In this document: positions 17,035 through 26,935 of the stretch, piece by piece | Numbering within the stretch: position 1 is the first letter of the stretch | Layout of the letters: each line of letters begins with the position of its first letter | Source of the DNA: Vibrio penaeicida | GTDB taxonomy: Bacteria > Pseudomonadota > Gammaproteobacteria > Enterobacterales > Vibrionaceae | DNA: 64,000 nt | Reading direction: 5' to 3' | Assembly (NCBI RefSeq): GCF_019977755.1 | Contig: NZ_AP025144.1 | Span: forward strand, 620,001 to 684,000 | The notes under the pieces: generated by a model | Databases searched by the model: none | Told to the model about the DNA's origin: nothing | What the model saw: the letters and a program-made list of their open reading frames with translations, nothing else | Program-made: the position numbers and the translations under genes

Positions 17035-18408
17035 TTACAGATTTTCTTCTGCAAACTCGGCCAAACGGCTTCTAACTACACCATTGAGGTGAACGTTGGC
17101 ACTGCCTTCAAAGTTTTTGAATCGCTCTACCATATAGGTTAAGCCTGAAGTGACGGGCGTTAAGTAGGCAGAATCGATTTGGGCAAGGTTGCCCGAGCAC
17201 ACAATTTTAGTGCCTTCTCCACATCGGGTTATGATGGTTTTGATTTGAGAGGCAGTGAGGTTTTGGCACTCATCCAGAAGTACAAAGGCATTTTGGATGG
17301 AGCGACCGCGCATAAAATTAATCGACTTGAATTGAATATTGGCTTTATCACAAATGTATTTGAGTGAACCTTCGGTGCAGTGATCGTTTTTATGCAGTGC
17401 TTCCAGTGTATCGGTAACAGCGGCGAGCCATGGCATCATTTTCTCTTCTTCCGTTCCCGGAAGGAAGCCGATGGATTCGCCGATGTCTGGTGTGTTCCTT
17501 GTAACAATGATCTTATCGAACTGATTTCGTTCAATCGACATTTCCAAAGCGGCAGCCATGGCTAGCATGGTTTTACCACTGCCCGCCGCTCCGGTTAAGA
17601 TGACCAAATCGATATCTGGGTCGAGAAGGGCATCTAGAGCCATTCCTTGGTAGATGTTTTTAGGGCTGACATCCCAAGCTTGTCGGTTCATTAAGCGCTC
17701 TCGGCTTAAATGTTTGAGTGTGACTGTTTGATTTTCCATGGAATCAACACGGGCAGCAAAGTCGGAATCTTGGTCAACAATGTATTGGTTAATAAAGGTT
17801 GGCTCTAGCGACTCTTTACTGATGTCATGGTAAGTGCGTCCCCCGACACTGCGGCTTTCCACTTTTTCAATGTTTGTCCAAAAATCCCCTGTATAAGTGT
17901 GAAACCCTTTGGTTAGGAATTGGACATCATCAATCAATTGGTCTGTTCGGTAATCTTCAACAAAACGTACTCCCGCCCCTTTGGCGCGTAATCGCATGTT
18001 GATGTCTTTGGTGACAAGCACCACTTCTCGGGGTGAACGCTTGTTCTGTAGGTAAATCACCCCGTTTAAGATTCTGTTGTCGCCTGCTTTGTCGGCAAAC
18101 GCACGTACGGTTTCTTGTAATTCAAAATCAGCAAGAATGGCTAATGTGCCTCCTGCGTTTTCTTTTGAAAGAGGAATGCCTTCGGATATCTGGTCTGGTG
18201 TGGCATCGTGGAACAAGTTTTCCATCGCTCGAATCGCGACGCGTGCGTCCCTCGCGACATCGCGTTTACTGTCTTTGATTCGGTCGAGTTCTTCGAGGAC
18301 GGTCATTGGAATGACCACATCATGTTCTTGAAAGGAATAGATTGCGAAAGGTTCATGAAGAAGGATATTTGTATCCAGTACAAAAATTTTCCGGTCGGTA
18401 TCGCCCAT
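17035..18408 (-). CDS. PIN domain and PhoH-like ATPase
   Basis: Fusion of an N-terminal PIN ribonuclease domain (about 1-140: KIFVLDTNILLHEP, acidic residues in VTKDINMR) with a C-terminal PhoH P-loop ATPase (about 245-440: Walker A LTGAAGSGKTMLA, Walker B FVLLDECQN). PhoH2-type proteins act as RNA helicase/RNases. Length is 457 residues from ATG 18408, chosen for the AAGGAG site just upstream; an in-frame ATG at 18471 has none. It is divergent from rapA. The RNA role is known for the family, not shown here. Confidence 0.92.
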   Translation of the reverse strand: MGDTDRKIFVLDTNILLHEPFAIYSFQEHDVVIPMTVLEELDRIKDSKRDVARDARVAIRAMENLFHDATPDQISEGIPLSKENAGGTLAILADFELQETVRAFADKAGDNRILNGVIYLQNKRSPREVVLVTKDINMRLRAKGAGVRFVEDYRTDQLIDDVQFLTKGFHTYTGDFWTNIEKVESRSVGGRTYHDISKESLEPTFINQYIVDQDSDFAARVDSMENQTVTLKHLSRERLMNRQAWDVSPKNIYQGMALDALLDPDIDLVILTGAAGSGKTMLAMAAALEMSIERNQFDKIIVTRNTPDIGESIGFLPGTEEEKMMPWLAAVTDTLEALHKNDHCTEGSLKYICDKANIQFKSINFMRGRSIQNAFVLLDECQNLTASQIKTIITRCGEGTKIVCSGNLAQIDSAYLTPVTSGLTYMVERFKNFEGSANVHLNGVVRSRLAEFAEENL

Positions 18409-18810
18409 AAGCGTCTCCTTTTCTGCCGCAGCAGAGTGCTTAGCCAAGCATTTTTCTGAGGCATAGGTCACTGCTGAAGGCGAGGGGTACCAAAACCCCG
18501 AAAAAGGTACCGCTAAGAGAGTGACTTACTTCAGACCCGTTTAGATACCAAACTCAACACCTTGTCCTATTTCGGTGTGAGCTCACTTATAAGTATAAGC
18601 AACAGTTCGTGAGTTTGTATTTTAGATTTGTCACAACTTTTTTACACTTTGATTGCAATTGCGAAATGGGTAAAAAAAAGAGGCAAATTACTCGTGTTGA
18701 ACGTGACGTGAATCACGTGTTCAAGTAAGATGAGCGCCCTTTTGAACAGGGTGAAGCCATAATTATTTACCCTGATAGAAACCGAAATACTCGATGAGGT
18801 AGTCAATCAC
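18409..18810. promoter_or_regulatory. phoH/rapA divergent intergenic region
   Basis: No gene is visible. It holds two GGTACC sites 20 bp apart (18486 and 18506), an AT-rich centre, and an imperfect palindrome at 18697-18724 (TTGAACGTGA...TCACGTGTTCAA) about 90 bp before rapA. Promoters for both genes must lie here, but none could be placed with confidence. Confidence 0.5.
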
Positions 18811-21720
18811 ATGACATTTGCTTTAGGCCAACGCTGGATTAGTGATACAGAAAGTGACTTGGGTTTAGGAACGGTGGTCGCACTGGATGCGAGAACCGTT
18901 ACATTGCTATTTGCGGCGTCGGAAGAGAACCGCGTATATGCTCGTTCTGATGCCCCCGTTACCCGAGTCACATTCAATGTTGGTGATGTGATTGATGCTC
19001 AAGAAGGCTGGCAATTAAAAGTCGAACAAGTCGTCGATGACAATGGCGTTCTTTCCTACCTTGGTACACGTACTGATACGGAAGAATCCGGTGTGATTTT
19101 GCGTGAAATCATGCTGAGCAATCAAATTCGATTTAACAAACCTCAAGATAAATTGTTCGCGGGGCAAATTGACCGTATGGACAATTTTGTTTTACGTTAT
19201 CGAGCGCTAACCAACCAGTATCAGCAGCACAAAAGCCCGATGCGTGGCTTGTGTGGCATGCGCGCTGGTCTCATTCCTCATCAGCTTTATATCGCTCACG
19301 AAGTAGGACGCCGTCATGCGCCTCGCGTATTACTTGCGGATGAAGTGGGATTGGGTAAAACCATTGAAGCTGGCATGATCATTCACCAACAGGTGTTATC
19401 TGGCCGAGCGGAACGTATTTTAATTGTGGTGCCTGAAACACTTCAGCATCAATGGTTAGTCGAAATGATGCGTCGCTTTAATTTGCACTTCTCTGTTTTC
19501 GATGAAGAACGTTGCATTGAAGCCTTTGCTGAAGCCGATAACCCATTTGAAACACAGCAATACGTTTTGTGTTCGCTTGATTTCTTACGTAAGAGCAAGA
19601 AACGTTTTGAACAAGCGCTGGATGCAGATTGGGATTTGCTGGTGGTGGATGAAGCGCACCACCTTGAATGGAGCCAAGAAGCGCCAAGCCGAGAATATCA
19701 AGTAGTTGAAGGATTAGCCGAGCGTACGGCTGGTGTTCTTCTTCTTACAGCCACACCAGAGCAACTAGGGCACGAAAGCCATTTCGCACGTCTTCGTCTT
19801 TTAGACCCAGACCGTTTTTACGATTACCGTGCGTTTGTTGAAGAAGAAAAACAGTACGCGCCTGTTGCGGATGCTGTAGCCACTTTGTTCTCTGGTGAAA
19901 AGCTGGAAAACTCTGCGAAAAACCAAATTACCGAATTGCTTTCAGAGCAAGATGTTGAACCCTTGTTCCGCATTATCGAAGGCAGTTGCGAAGAGCAGGA
20001 AAAAGCCAAAGCGCGTCAGGAATTAATTGATAACCTGATGGACCGCCACGGTACAGGTCGAGTGCTTTTCCGAAACACAAGGGCAGCCATTAAAGGTTTC
20101 CCAGAGCGTAATGTTCACCTATTGCCAATGGACATTCCAAGTCAATACACCACCGCAATGCGTGTGGCGGGTATGCTCGGTGGGCAAATGAAGCCTGAAG
20201 CTCGCGCCATGAAAATGCTTTACCCTGAAGAGATCTTCCAAGAGTTTGAAGGGGATAGTGCAACGTGGTGGCAGTTTGACTCTCGCGTAAACTGGCTCAT
20301 TGAAAAAGTGAAAGAGAAGCGCAGTGAGAAGGTGTTAGTGATCGCGTCTCGCTCGAACACAGCATTGCAATTAGAGCAAGCACTGAGAGAGCGTGAAGGC
20401 ATTCGAGCTACAGTGTTCCATGAGGGAATGTCGATACTTGAGCGTGATAAAGCGGCGGCGTATTTTGCGCAAGATGAAGGCGGCGCACAGGTTCTGATCT
20501 GTTCTGAAATAGGTTCCGAAGGTCGTAACTTCCAATTTGCTAGCCAACTTGTGATGTTTGACCTGCCATTCAACCCAGATTTGCTAGAGCAGCGAATTGG
20601 CCGTTTGGATCGTATTGGTCAGCAGCGCGATATCGATATCTACGTTCCTTATCTAAAAGGTACGTCTCAGGGCATTATTGCTCGCTGGTTCGAAGAAGGA
20701 TTGAGCGCGTTCGGTGAAACCTGTCCAACGGGCAGAGCGGTGTACGACCAATATTCCGAACAACTGATTGAGATGTTGGCGTCTGGAAATACGGATACGT
20801 TAGATGAAGTGATTGATCAATCGCGCCATATGAATCAAGAGCTGAAAGCCAAACTTGAGCAAGGTCGTGACCGGTTGCTGGAAATCCACTCTAACGGCGG
20901 TGAAAAAGCTCAGAAAATTGTTGAGCAAATAGAATCAACCGATGGCGACACCAATTTAGTCACGTTCGCATTAAGCTTATTTGACACCATTGGTTTGAAC
21001 CAAGACGACAAAGGCGAAAATGCGCTGGTGGTTACCCCTTCAGAGCACATGATGGTGCCAAGCTACCCAGGCTTACCTTATGAAGGTGCAACGATTACCT
21101 TTGATCGCGATACCGCGCTGTCTCGTGAAGATATGCACTTCATGAGCTGGGAGCACCCGATGATCCAAGGTGGTATCGATTTACTGCTTAGCGAAGGCGT
21201 GGGAACGTCAGCGGTATCGCTACTGAAAAATAAGGCGTTACCCGTAGGGACCATTCTGCTTGAGCTTGTTTATCTTGTGGATGCACAAGCCCCTAAGCGC
21301 AGTGGTTTATCGCAATTCTTACCGCAAACGCCTATTCGCATGATGTTGGATGGCAAAGGCAACGATTTGTCTGAGCAAGTCGAGTTTGAAGGCTTTAACC
21401 GTCAACTAAGCCCGGTGAATCGTCATCTCGCCAGTAAATTAGTGAGCTCGGTTCAAGGGGATGTTCATAAGCTTATTGAAGCGGGTGAAGGGCATATCCA
21501 AGGTCACTTATCGAAAGTGCGCGATTCAGCCTTGAGTGACATGCAATCTAACCTCAATGGTGAGTTGGAACGTTTGCAAGCACTTAAAGCTGTGAACCCA
21601 AATATCCGAGATGAAGAGCTCGAAGCAATTGAGCAACAAATCAAGGAACTGACGGGTTATATCCAAAGTGCTCAAATTCAGTTGGATTCACTGCGATTGA
21701 TTGTCGTAAGCCATAACTGA
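18811..21720 (+). CDS. rapA: RNA polymerase-associated helicase RapA
   Basis: SWI2/SNF2-family ATPase that binds RNA polymerase and recycles it after transcription. The 969-residue protein has two N-terminal Tudor-like domains (about 1-105), a helicase core with Walker [16 protein letters not shown] (motif I), DEAH-type VVDEAHH (motif II), TATPEQLG (motif III), the C-lobe with [12 protein letters not shown] and [11 protein letters not shown] (motif VI), and a C-terminal spacer/Rpb-binding region. Length equals E. coli RapA (968) within one residue. Followed by its own terminator. Confidence 0.97.
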   Translation: MTFALGQRWISDTESDLGLGTVVALDARTVTLLFAASEENRVYARSDAPVTRVTFNVGDVIDAQEGWQLKVEQVVDDNGVLSYLGTRTDTEESGVILREIMLSNQIRFNKPQDKLFAGQIDRMDNFVLRYRALTNQYQQHKSPMRGLCGMRAGLIPHQLYIAHEVGRRHAPRVLLADEVGLGKTIEAGMIIHQQVLSGRAERILIVVPETLQHQWLVEMMRRFNLHFSVFDEERCIEAFAEADNPFETQQYVLCSLDFLRKSKKRFEQALDADWDLLVVDEAHHLEWSQEAPSREYQVVEGLAERTAGVLLLTATPEQLGHESHFARLRLLDPDRFYDYRAFVEEEKQYAPVADAVATLFSGEKLENSAKNQITELLSEQDVEPLFRIIEGSCEEQEKAKARQELIDNLMDRHGTGRVLFRNTRAAIKGFPERNVHLLPMDIPSQYTTAMRVAGMLGGQMKPEARAMKMLYPEEIFQEFEGDSATWWQFDSRVNWLIEKVKEKRSEKVLVIASRSNTALQLEQALREREGIRATVFHEGMSILERDKAAAYFAQDEGGAQVLICSEIGSEGRNFQFASQLVMFDLPFNPDLLEQRIGRLDRIGQQRDIDIYVPYLKGTSQGIIARWFEEGLSAFGETCPTGRAVYDQYSEQLIEMLASGNTDTLDEVIDQSRHMNQELKAKLEQGRDRLLEIHSNGGEKAQKIVEQIESTDGDTNLVTFALSLFDTIGLNQDDKGENALVVTPSEHMMVPSYPGLPYEGATITFDRDTALSREDMHFMSWEHPMIQGGIDLLLSEGVGTSAVSLLKNKALPVGTILLELVYLVDAQAPKRSGLSQFLPQTPIRMMLDGKGNDLSEQVEFEGFNRQLSPVNRHLASKLVSSVQGDVHKLIEAGEGHIQGHLSKVRDSALSDMQSNLNGELERLQALKAVNPNIRDEELEAIEQQIKELTGYIQSAQIQLDSLRLIVVSHN

Positions 21721-21731
21721 TAGAAAAATAT

Positions 21732-21762
21732 AAGGGGAAATGGGCGAGGCTCATTTCCCCTT
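21732..21762 (+). terminator. Terminator between rapA and rluA
   Basis: Stem AAGGGGAAATG (21732-21742) / CATTTCCCCTT (21752-21762) with a 9-nt loop. The downstream tract is short (TTCACTT), so read-through into rluA is possible. Confidence 0.7.
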
Positions 21763-21809
21763 CACTTAGGTCAACAGACCCTAATATCTTCACGAAAGAA
21801 AAACGTTTT

Positions 21810-22547
21810 ATGGCGATGCTTGAATACACCCCCCCGACTACTCCTTGGACAGACATTACGTACGAAGACGATGATATCCTGATTGCGAATAAGCCATCTG
21901 GGTTGTTATCGGTGCCAGGAAGAGCGCCAGAGCATGCCGACTGTATGTGGAGCCGCTTACGTGAAGAATATGCCGAACTAGAGGTGGTTCATCGTTTAGA
22001 TATGTCGACATCAGGGTTGATGTTGTTTGCCAAGCATAAAGAAGCGGAGCGCTCCTTAAAGAAGCAATTTCAATATCGCCTGACGCACAAAATTTACTAC
22101 GCTCGTGTCTGGGGACATCCAGAATCTGAAGAAGGTGAGGTGGATTTACCGTTGATTTGTGACTGGCCAAATCGACCAAGACAAAAAGTGTGCTTTGAAC
22201 ACGGAAAACCCTCTTTAACGCGATATCAAGTCGTGAAAAAGGAAGCGCGCACCTCTATTGTTCGCTTGATTCCGATAACAGGGCGCTCTCATCAGCTTCG
22301 CGTCCATATGCAGGCGTTAGGTTATCCAATTGTAGGGGATGAGTTTTATGCCACGCCAGAGGCAATGGCACATTCCGCTCGGCTTGAACTTCACTCAACA
22401 GAGCTGACTTTTTATCACCCTAACTCTCAAGAATTACAGGCGATGTTTGTGCCTTGTGATTTCTATCCCGAAGCTGAAGCGGAAATTTTGCAACAATTTC
22501 AGCTTGATAAAATATTGCCTGATTATAAATCCCTGCCTAGACCTTAA
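21810..22547 (+). CDS. rluA: Dual-specificity pseudouridine synthase RluA
   Basis: Makes pseudouridine at 23S rRNA position 746 and tRNA position 32 in E. coli. The catalytic motif VVHRLDMSTSGLMLFA holds the active aspartate, and the C-terminal motifs GRSHQLRVHMQALGYPIVGD are typical of the RluA family. There is no S4 domain, which separates RluA from RluC/RluD. Length is 245 residues, compared with 219 in E. coli, the extra being mostly terminal. The stop lies inside an RNA hairpin shared with the next gene's ribosome site. Confidence 0.93.
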   Translation: MAMLEYTPPTTPWTDITYEDDDILIANKPSGLLSVPGRAPEHADCMWSRLREEYAELEVVHRLDMSTSGLMLFAKHKEAERSLKKQFQYRLTHKIYYARVWGHPESEEGEVDLPLICDWPNRPRQKVCFEHGKPSLTRYQVVKKEARTSIVRLIPITGRSHQLRVHMQALGYPIVGDEFYATPEAMAHSARLELHSTELTFYHPNSQELQAMFVPCDFYPEAEAEILQQFQLDKILPDYKSLPRP

Positions 22548-22572
22548 TTGAAGGCAGGAAAGGAGCCTTCAA
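22532..22572 (+). promoter_or_regulatory. Two mutually exclusive hairpins at the rluA/dehydrogenase junction
   Basis: Hairpin 1 pairs CCTGCCT (22532-22538) with AGGCAGG (22552-22558) and spans the rluA stop. Hairpin 2 pairs TTGAAGGC (22548-22555) with GCCTTCAA (22565-22572), placing the AGGA part of the ribosome site in its 9-nt loop and the A of the start codon in its stem. They share bases 22552-22555, so only one can form. A ribosome finishing rluA would disturb hairpin 1. Translational coupling is inference. Confidence 0.55.
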
Positions 22573-23525
22573 TGAAAATTGTCTTTTTAGACAGAGACAC
22601 CATTCCTGCCCAAATTCCTGTTCCAGAGCCTACTTTTGAGCATCAGTGGGAAGAATACCCACTTAGCACGCCTTCCCAAACCGCAGAGCGAATCAAAGAC
22701 GCAGATATTGTGATTTCCAACAAAGCCATTTTGAATGAGGAAGTGCTGGCACAGGCATCCAAACTCAAGCTGATTGCGATTGCTGCCACAGGTACAAATA
22801 ACGTCGATTTAAGATACTGTACTGAGAATGGAATTTCAGTCTGCAACATTCAAGGTTATGCGACCCAGTCTGTTCCTGAGCATGTAATAGCGATGCTGTT
22901 TGCACTCCGCCGCAACGTAATGGGTTACCATCAAGATATTTCAAACGGGGAGTGGCAAAAGAAAAAGCAATTCTGTTTCTTTACTCACCCCATTGGTGAT
23001 GTTGCAGGTTCAACGCTTGCTATCGTTGGGTCTGGCGCATTGGGTAAAGCTACTGGCGCACTCGGACAAGCCATTGGCATGCAAGTGATCTATTCCGAGC
23101 GTAAAGGAGCAACTGAGTGTCGTGAAGGGTATGTGCCCTTTGATAAAGCGCTGGAGATAGCTGATGTGGTTTCCCTGCATTGCCCGTTATCTGAGGAAAC
23201 GGCCAATCTTATCGGTCACTCTGAGCTAACCGCTATGAAGCCTAATGCCATTTTAATCAATGCAGGTCGTGGCGGGCTGGTGGATGAATTCGCCCTTATT
23301 GACGCCTTAAAATCCCAGCAAATTTCGGGAGCTGGGATGGATGTATTTACCGAAGAGCCAGCCGACGAATCCAACCCGCTAATTGCCAATATGCACCTTC
23401 CCAACTTGTTGTTAACGCCTCATGTAGCGTGGGGAAGCGACAGCGCCATTACTCGCCTGTGTGAGATCTTGATAGAAAACATCGAGTCATATGTGGCGGG
23501 TGATTTGAATAATCGAGTGGCATAA
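22572..23525 (+). CDS. D-2-hydroxyacid dehydrogenase
   Basis: NAD-dependent D-isomer-specific 2-hydroxyacid dehydrogenase, 317 residues from ATG 22572 (MKIVFLDRDTIPAQIPVPEP), chosen for AGGAG just upstream; an in-frame TTG at 22548 is weaker. The Rossmann loop GSGALGKATG, the catalytic arginine in NAGRGGLVDE, glutamate in FTEEPADESNPL and histidine in LTPHVAWGS are all present. Family members reduce glyoxylate, hydroxypyruvate or similar acids; the substrate is not readable from sequence. It follows rluA by 24 bp and ends at a convergent terminator. Confidence 0.92.
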   Translation: MKIVFLDRDTIPAQIPVPEPTFEHQWEEYPLSTPSQTAERIKDADIVISNKAILNEEVLAQASKLKLIAIAATGTNNVDLRYCTENGISVCNIQGYATQSVPEHVIAMLFALRRNVMGYHQDISNGEWQKKKQFCFFTHPIGDVAGSTLAIVGSGALGKATGALGQAIGMQVIYSERKGATECREGYVPFDKALEIADVVSLHCPLSEETANLIGHSELTAMKPNAILINAGRGGLVDEFALIDALKSQQISGAGMDVFTEEPADESNPLIANMHLPNLLLTPHVAWGSDSAITRLCEILIENIESYVAGDLNNRVA

Positions 23526-23527
23526 GA

Positions 23528-23551
23528 AAAGCACGCCGAAGCGTGCTTTAA
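23528..23551. terminator. Terminator after the dehydrogenase gene
   Basis: Stem AAAGCACGC / GCGTGCTTT with a CGAA tetraloop (23528-23549), symmetrical enough to serve the usp gene from the other side too. Confidence 0.8.
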
Positions 23552-23598
23552 CTTTATATTTCTGTTTTTAAACTATCGAACTCTTAGGTATCGATGGA

Positions 23599-24039
23599 TT
23601 AACCTTGAGGCTTTACAACAAGCACGCTAATTTTGGCGTTTTGTACCACTTTGGCTGCAACAGAGCCCAATACGGCTTTGTTAAGCTTTGAACGTTTATG
23701 GCTTGGCATAATGATCAAGTCTGCATTCAAAGAATCCGCGTGTTTCAAAATAGCCGCGTAAGGCTTACCTTCTGCAACGTGCGCTTCGTTATCGATGTTG
23801 GCGCTGGTTAAGCTGTTATCCGCCACTTCTTGCAGCTGAGCTTTCACGTCTTTTTTCATTTGGCTAGCGGCATCTTTCGGAAAGTAAGTCGCGACCATAG
23901 AATTGTGAATCCCAGGCAATACCGTCAGCAAGTGTACTTTGGCTTGCGAATTCTTCGCGTGCCATACTGCGAGCTCTATTGCTTTATCTGCAAAGCCTTC
24001 GTCGTTCAGGTCGACGGGAACCAAAATATTTTTATACAT
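23599..24039 (-). CDS. Universal stress protein (UspA family), linked to a TRAP transporter
   Basis: A 146-residue Usp-fold protein (MYKNILVPVDLNDEGFADKA start, C-terminal ISVLVVK strand). In ATP-binding Usps the motif is G-2x-G-9x-G(S/T); here the region reads MPSHKRSKLNKAVLGSVAAK, so the final GS is kept but the first two glycines are serine and lysine. It lies 54 bp after the TRAP permease on the same strand, recalling TeaD, the Usp that modulates the Halomonas TeaABC TRAP system. A regulatory role on the transporter is inference. Confidence 0.9.
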   Translation of the reverse strand: MYKNILVPVDLNDEGFADKAIELAVWHAKNSQAKVHLLTVLPGIHNSMVATYFPKDAASQMKKDVKAQLQEVADNSLTSANIDNEAHVAEGKPYAAILKHADSLNADLIIMPSHKRSKLNKAVLGSVAAKVVQNAKISVLVVKPQG

Positions 24040-24093
24040 AGCTTATCTCTTTTAAGACAGCGCTGAACTCAACGCTGTCGATTTTAGAATACG

Positions 24094-26673
24094 TTAAGCT
24101 GGAATGGCGTCTTTGTTCGCTCGACGCCTTTGGTTCCAAGCCATAGCAAACAAGATCATCAGAGCGGGAACAAATACCCATTCTTTCATCGGTCTATCTG
24201 CTTCCAAGACAACCGATTTGATTTCCCAATCGAAATCGACGCCAGATGCCTCCGCTGGGCTACCAAACTCAACCATATCAACGATCATACGACCTTCAAC
24301 TTCATTGAGCATTAACCCCATTGATGCCACACGTTCTTCACCGGTTACGGCTGAATCTTCAAATGGTAAACGAACAGTCTTTTCGCTGTAATCACCATCA
24401 ATATCTTCGCCGCCAACACGCAGTTCTAACGTTTGACCAACATTCAGACCTTCAGCCACTTGAGTGATCTCGTGACCTTCATAATAGTCTTTTGCTGGGT
24501 AAAGCATGTCCCACCAAAATCCAGGTCGGAAGAAAGAGAACGTCAGTACAAGTAGAAGCACCGTTTCCCACCATTTGTTTCTCGTAAACCACCAACCTTG
24601 AGTCGCGGCAGAGAATATCAGCATCGCAATGATCGAAGAGATAACGGTTAAGAATAGGTGCCACCATGAATCAATGCCCATCATCAGCAACTGAGTGTTA
24701 AAGATGAACATGAACGGCAATATGGCGGTTCGGATATCGTAGGTGAAACCTTGAATACCCGTTTTAATTGGGTCGGATTTTGCAATCGCCGCAGCAGCAA
24801 AAGCCGCGAGACCAACTGGAGGCGTATCATCCGCAAGTATGCCGAAGTAGAACACAAATAGGTGAACCGCAATCAGTGGAATGATTAACCCGTGAGCTGC
24901 GCCCAAGGTAACAATAACCGGTGCCATTAGTGTTGATACGACGATGTAGTTTGCTGTTGTCGGTAAGCCCATACCGAGGATCAAACTGATGATGGCTGTG
25001 AATAGCAACATCAAGATGATACTTCCGCCAGAGATGAACTCAACAAAGTCGGTCATCACTAAGCCGATACCGGTCAGCGTCACAACGCCCACAACCGTAC
25101 CTGCAGCAGCAGTCGCAACACCAATACCAATCATGTTTCGAGCACCAGAAACCAGTGCTTCAGCTAAGTCTACAAACCCTTCTTTCACTTGCTCATTAAC
25201 GTTGCCTGATTTAGACAAGATAGCCATGAGTGGACGTTGAGTAATCAAGATGAAAATCATGAATACGGTTGCCCAGAATGCAGAAAGACCTGGAGAAAAA
25301 CGTTCAACGGTTAAACACCAAACCAAAACAACGATTGGCAATAAGAAGTGTAAACCAGACTTAATGGTAGGACCCGGTTCAGGTACTTCAGTTAATTCCG
25401 AATCGATGGAAATAGCGCCTTCTTTAGAGTGCTTCGCTGAAATACGAATTAACGCCAAGTAAGCGATAAGTAGAGCAACCGTCACGATTGGGGTAGCTGC
25501 ATCACCGAAGACATCTTTCGTCCAACCTACACCGTAGTAAACCAAGGCACTGATCACACACAAACCTAGGATGGTACCAGTGAAAGATAGTAGGCTCTGC
25601 ACGAGTGTTGGAACACGGCGACGCGGAAGCCCTGTCATACCAGCTTTACATGCTTCTAAGTGGACGATGTAAATCAAAGCAATATAAGAAATAAGAGCAG
25701 GAAGCAGCGCGGCTTTGATAACCTCAACGTAGGAAATACCCACATATTCCACCATCAAGAATGCCGCAGCACCCATAATTGGTGGTGTTAGCTGACCATT
25801 GGTTGAAGCTGCAACTTCTACCGCACCCGCTTTCGTTCCTGGGAATCCGACACGCTTCATTAGCGGGATGGTGAATGTCCCCGTTGTTACTACGTTGGCA
25901 ATCGAGGAACCAGAAACAAGACCGGACAATCCAGATGCAACAACAGCGGCTTTTGCCGGCCCACCACGCATGTGTCCAAGCAGCGAAAAGGCAACTTTGA
26001 TGAAGTATGCACCTGCACCAGCGCGTTCAAGCATGGCACCAAATAGTACGAACAAGAAAACGAAAGAGGTTGAAACCCCTAGAGCCACACCAAACACACC
26101 TTCTGTGGTTAGCCATAAGTGAGACATCGCCTTATTCAGGCTCGCACCCTTGTGTGCAATCACATCTGGCATATAAGGGCCAGCGAAGGTGTATGTTAGG
26201 AATACCGCAGCAACCACCATTAGCGGTGGACCAAGTGCTCGACGAGTGGCTTCTAGTAGCAGCACCATACCCGTTACGGCAGCAACAATATCAAATGTGG
26301 TTGGCGCGCCAGAACGACCAGCGAGCTCAGTATAAAATAGGTATATATAAGCGGCGGCAAAACTGCCGGCTAACGCCATCGCCCAATCCACTAATGGGAT
26401 ATGATCGCGAGGCGATGTTTTTAGAGCTGGGTATGCAGTAAAGGCTAAAAATACTGCAAACGTTAAATGGATTGCTCGGGCTTCTGTGTCATTCAGAACG
26501 CCAAAATTGAAAATAAATGGCAGGGGTGATGCGTACCACAGTTGGAAAAGAGACCAACAAAGAGGGACAAACCATAAAATCCGACCTGGAATCCCAGCAG
26601 GGCTTCGCGCTCCAGTATCGGCTTGTGCCACCATATCTTGCACATCTTGAGACGGTGTTGTTGTCTGCGTCAT
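24094..26673 (-). CDS. Fused TRAP transporter permease (4TM and 12TM) of the TAXI type
   Basis: Inner-membrane permease of a sodium-driven secondary transporter that works with a periplasmic binding protein. It has 859 residues with both the small (DctQ-like) and large (DctM-like) membrane domains in one chain, the usual form for TAXI systems. Conserved segments include GLSGLVSGSSIANVVTTGTF and LILGMGLPTTANYIVV. A C-terminal soluble tail (about 730-835) matches the DUF3394-type extension. AAGGAT precedes ATG 26673. The binding-protein gene lies upstream and usp downstream, all on the minus strand. Confidence 0.94.
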   Translation of the reverse strand: MTQTTTPSQDVQDMVAQADTGARSPAGIPGRILWFVPLCWSLFQLWYASPLPFIFNFGVLNDTEARAIHLTFAVFLAFTAYPALKTSPRDHIPLVDWAMALAGSFAAAYIYLFYTELAGRSGAPTTFDIVAAVTGMVLLLEATRRALGPPLMVVAAVFLTYTFAGPYMPDVIAHKGASLNKAMSHLWLTTEGVFGVALGVSTSFVFLFVLFGAMLERAGAGAYFIKVAFSLLGHMRGGPAKAAVVASGLSGLVSGSSIANVVTTGTFTIPLMKRVGFPGTKAGAVEVAASTNGQLTPPIMGAAAFLMVEYVGISYVEVIKAALLPALISYIALIYIVHLEACKAGMTGLPRRRVPTLVQSLLSFTGTILGLCVISALVYYGVGWTKDVFGDAATPIVTVALLIAYLALIRISAKHSKEGAISIDSELTEVPEPGPTIKSGLHFLLPIVVLVWCLTVERFSPGLSAFWATVFMIFILITQRPLMAILSKSGNVNEQVKEGFVDLAEALVSGARNMIGIGVATAAAGTVVGVVTLTGIGLVMTDFVEFISGGSIILMLLFTAIISLILGMGLPTTANYIVVSTLMAPVIVTLGAAHGLIIPLIAVHLFVFYFGILADDTPPVGLAAFAAAAIAKSDPIKTGIQGFTYDIRTAILPFMFIFNTQLLMMGIDSWWHLFLTVISSIIAMLIFSAATQGWWFTRNKWWETVLLLVLTFSFFRPGFWWDMLYPAKDYYEGHEITQVAEGLNVGQTLELRVGGEDIDGDYSEKTVRLPFEDSAVTGEERVASMGLMLNEVEGRMIVDMVEFGSPAEASGVDFDWEIKSVVLEADRPMKEWVFVPALMILFAMAWNQRRRANKDAIPA

Positions 26674-26886
26674 GTACGTTATCCTTATTATATTTTGGTG
26701 TTATATGCTGCAAGTCCAGCAGCAGATCGTTCAATTAATGTAACGAAAAATTCTTAACAAAATGTTAACAAGTTTCATCAGTCTAGCTATTGAGACTGAC
26801 GAAGACAATGACTTGTGTTTTGAAACAGTATGTCTGTCAAATTGAAGTTGGCATAAACAGGAATAACGATTGTTTGATATGCCAAT

Positions 26887-26912
26887 AAAAGGAGGCGTGA
26901 GTGCCTCCTTTT
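26887..26912 (-). terminator. Hairpin between the TAXI binding protein and the TRAP permease genes
   Basis: Stem AAAAGGAGGC / GCCTCCTTTT with a GTGAGT loop. Read on the minus strand it follows the binding-protein gene by 24 bp and ends in TTTT, so it can act as a terminator or attenuator, giving more binding protein than permease. Confidence 0.8.
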
Positions 26913-26935
26913 TTGTCAAAGTATTTCTACTGAGT

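Noticed and set aside
18697..18724. Palindrome TTGAACGTGA...TCACGTGTTCAA as a defined operator
   Set aside because: The arms differ by an insertion and no known consensus fits; kept only as a note in the intergenic entry.
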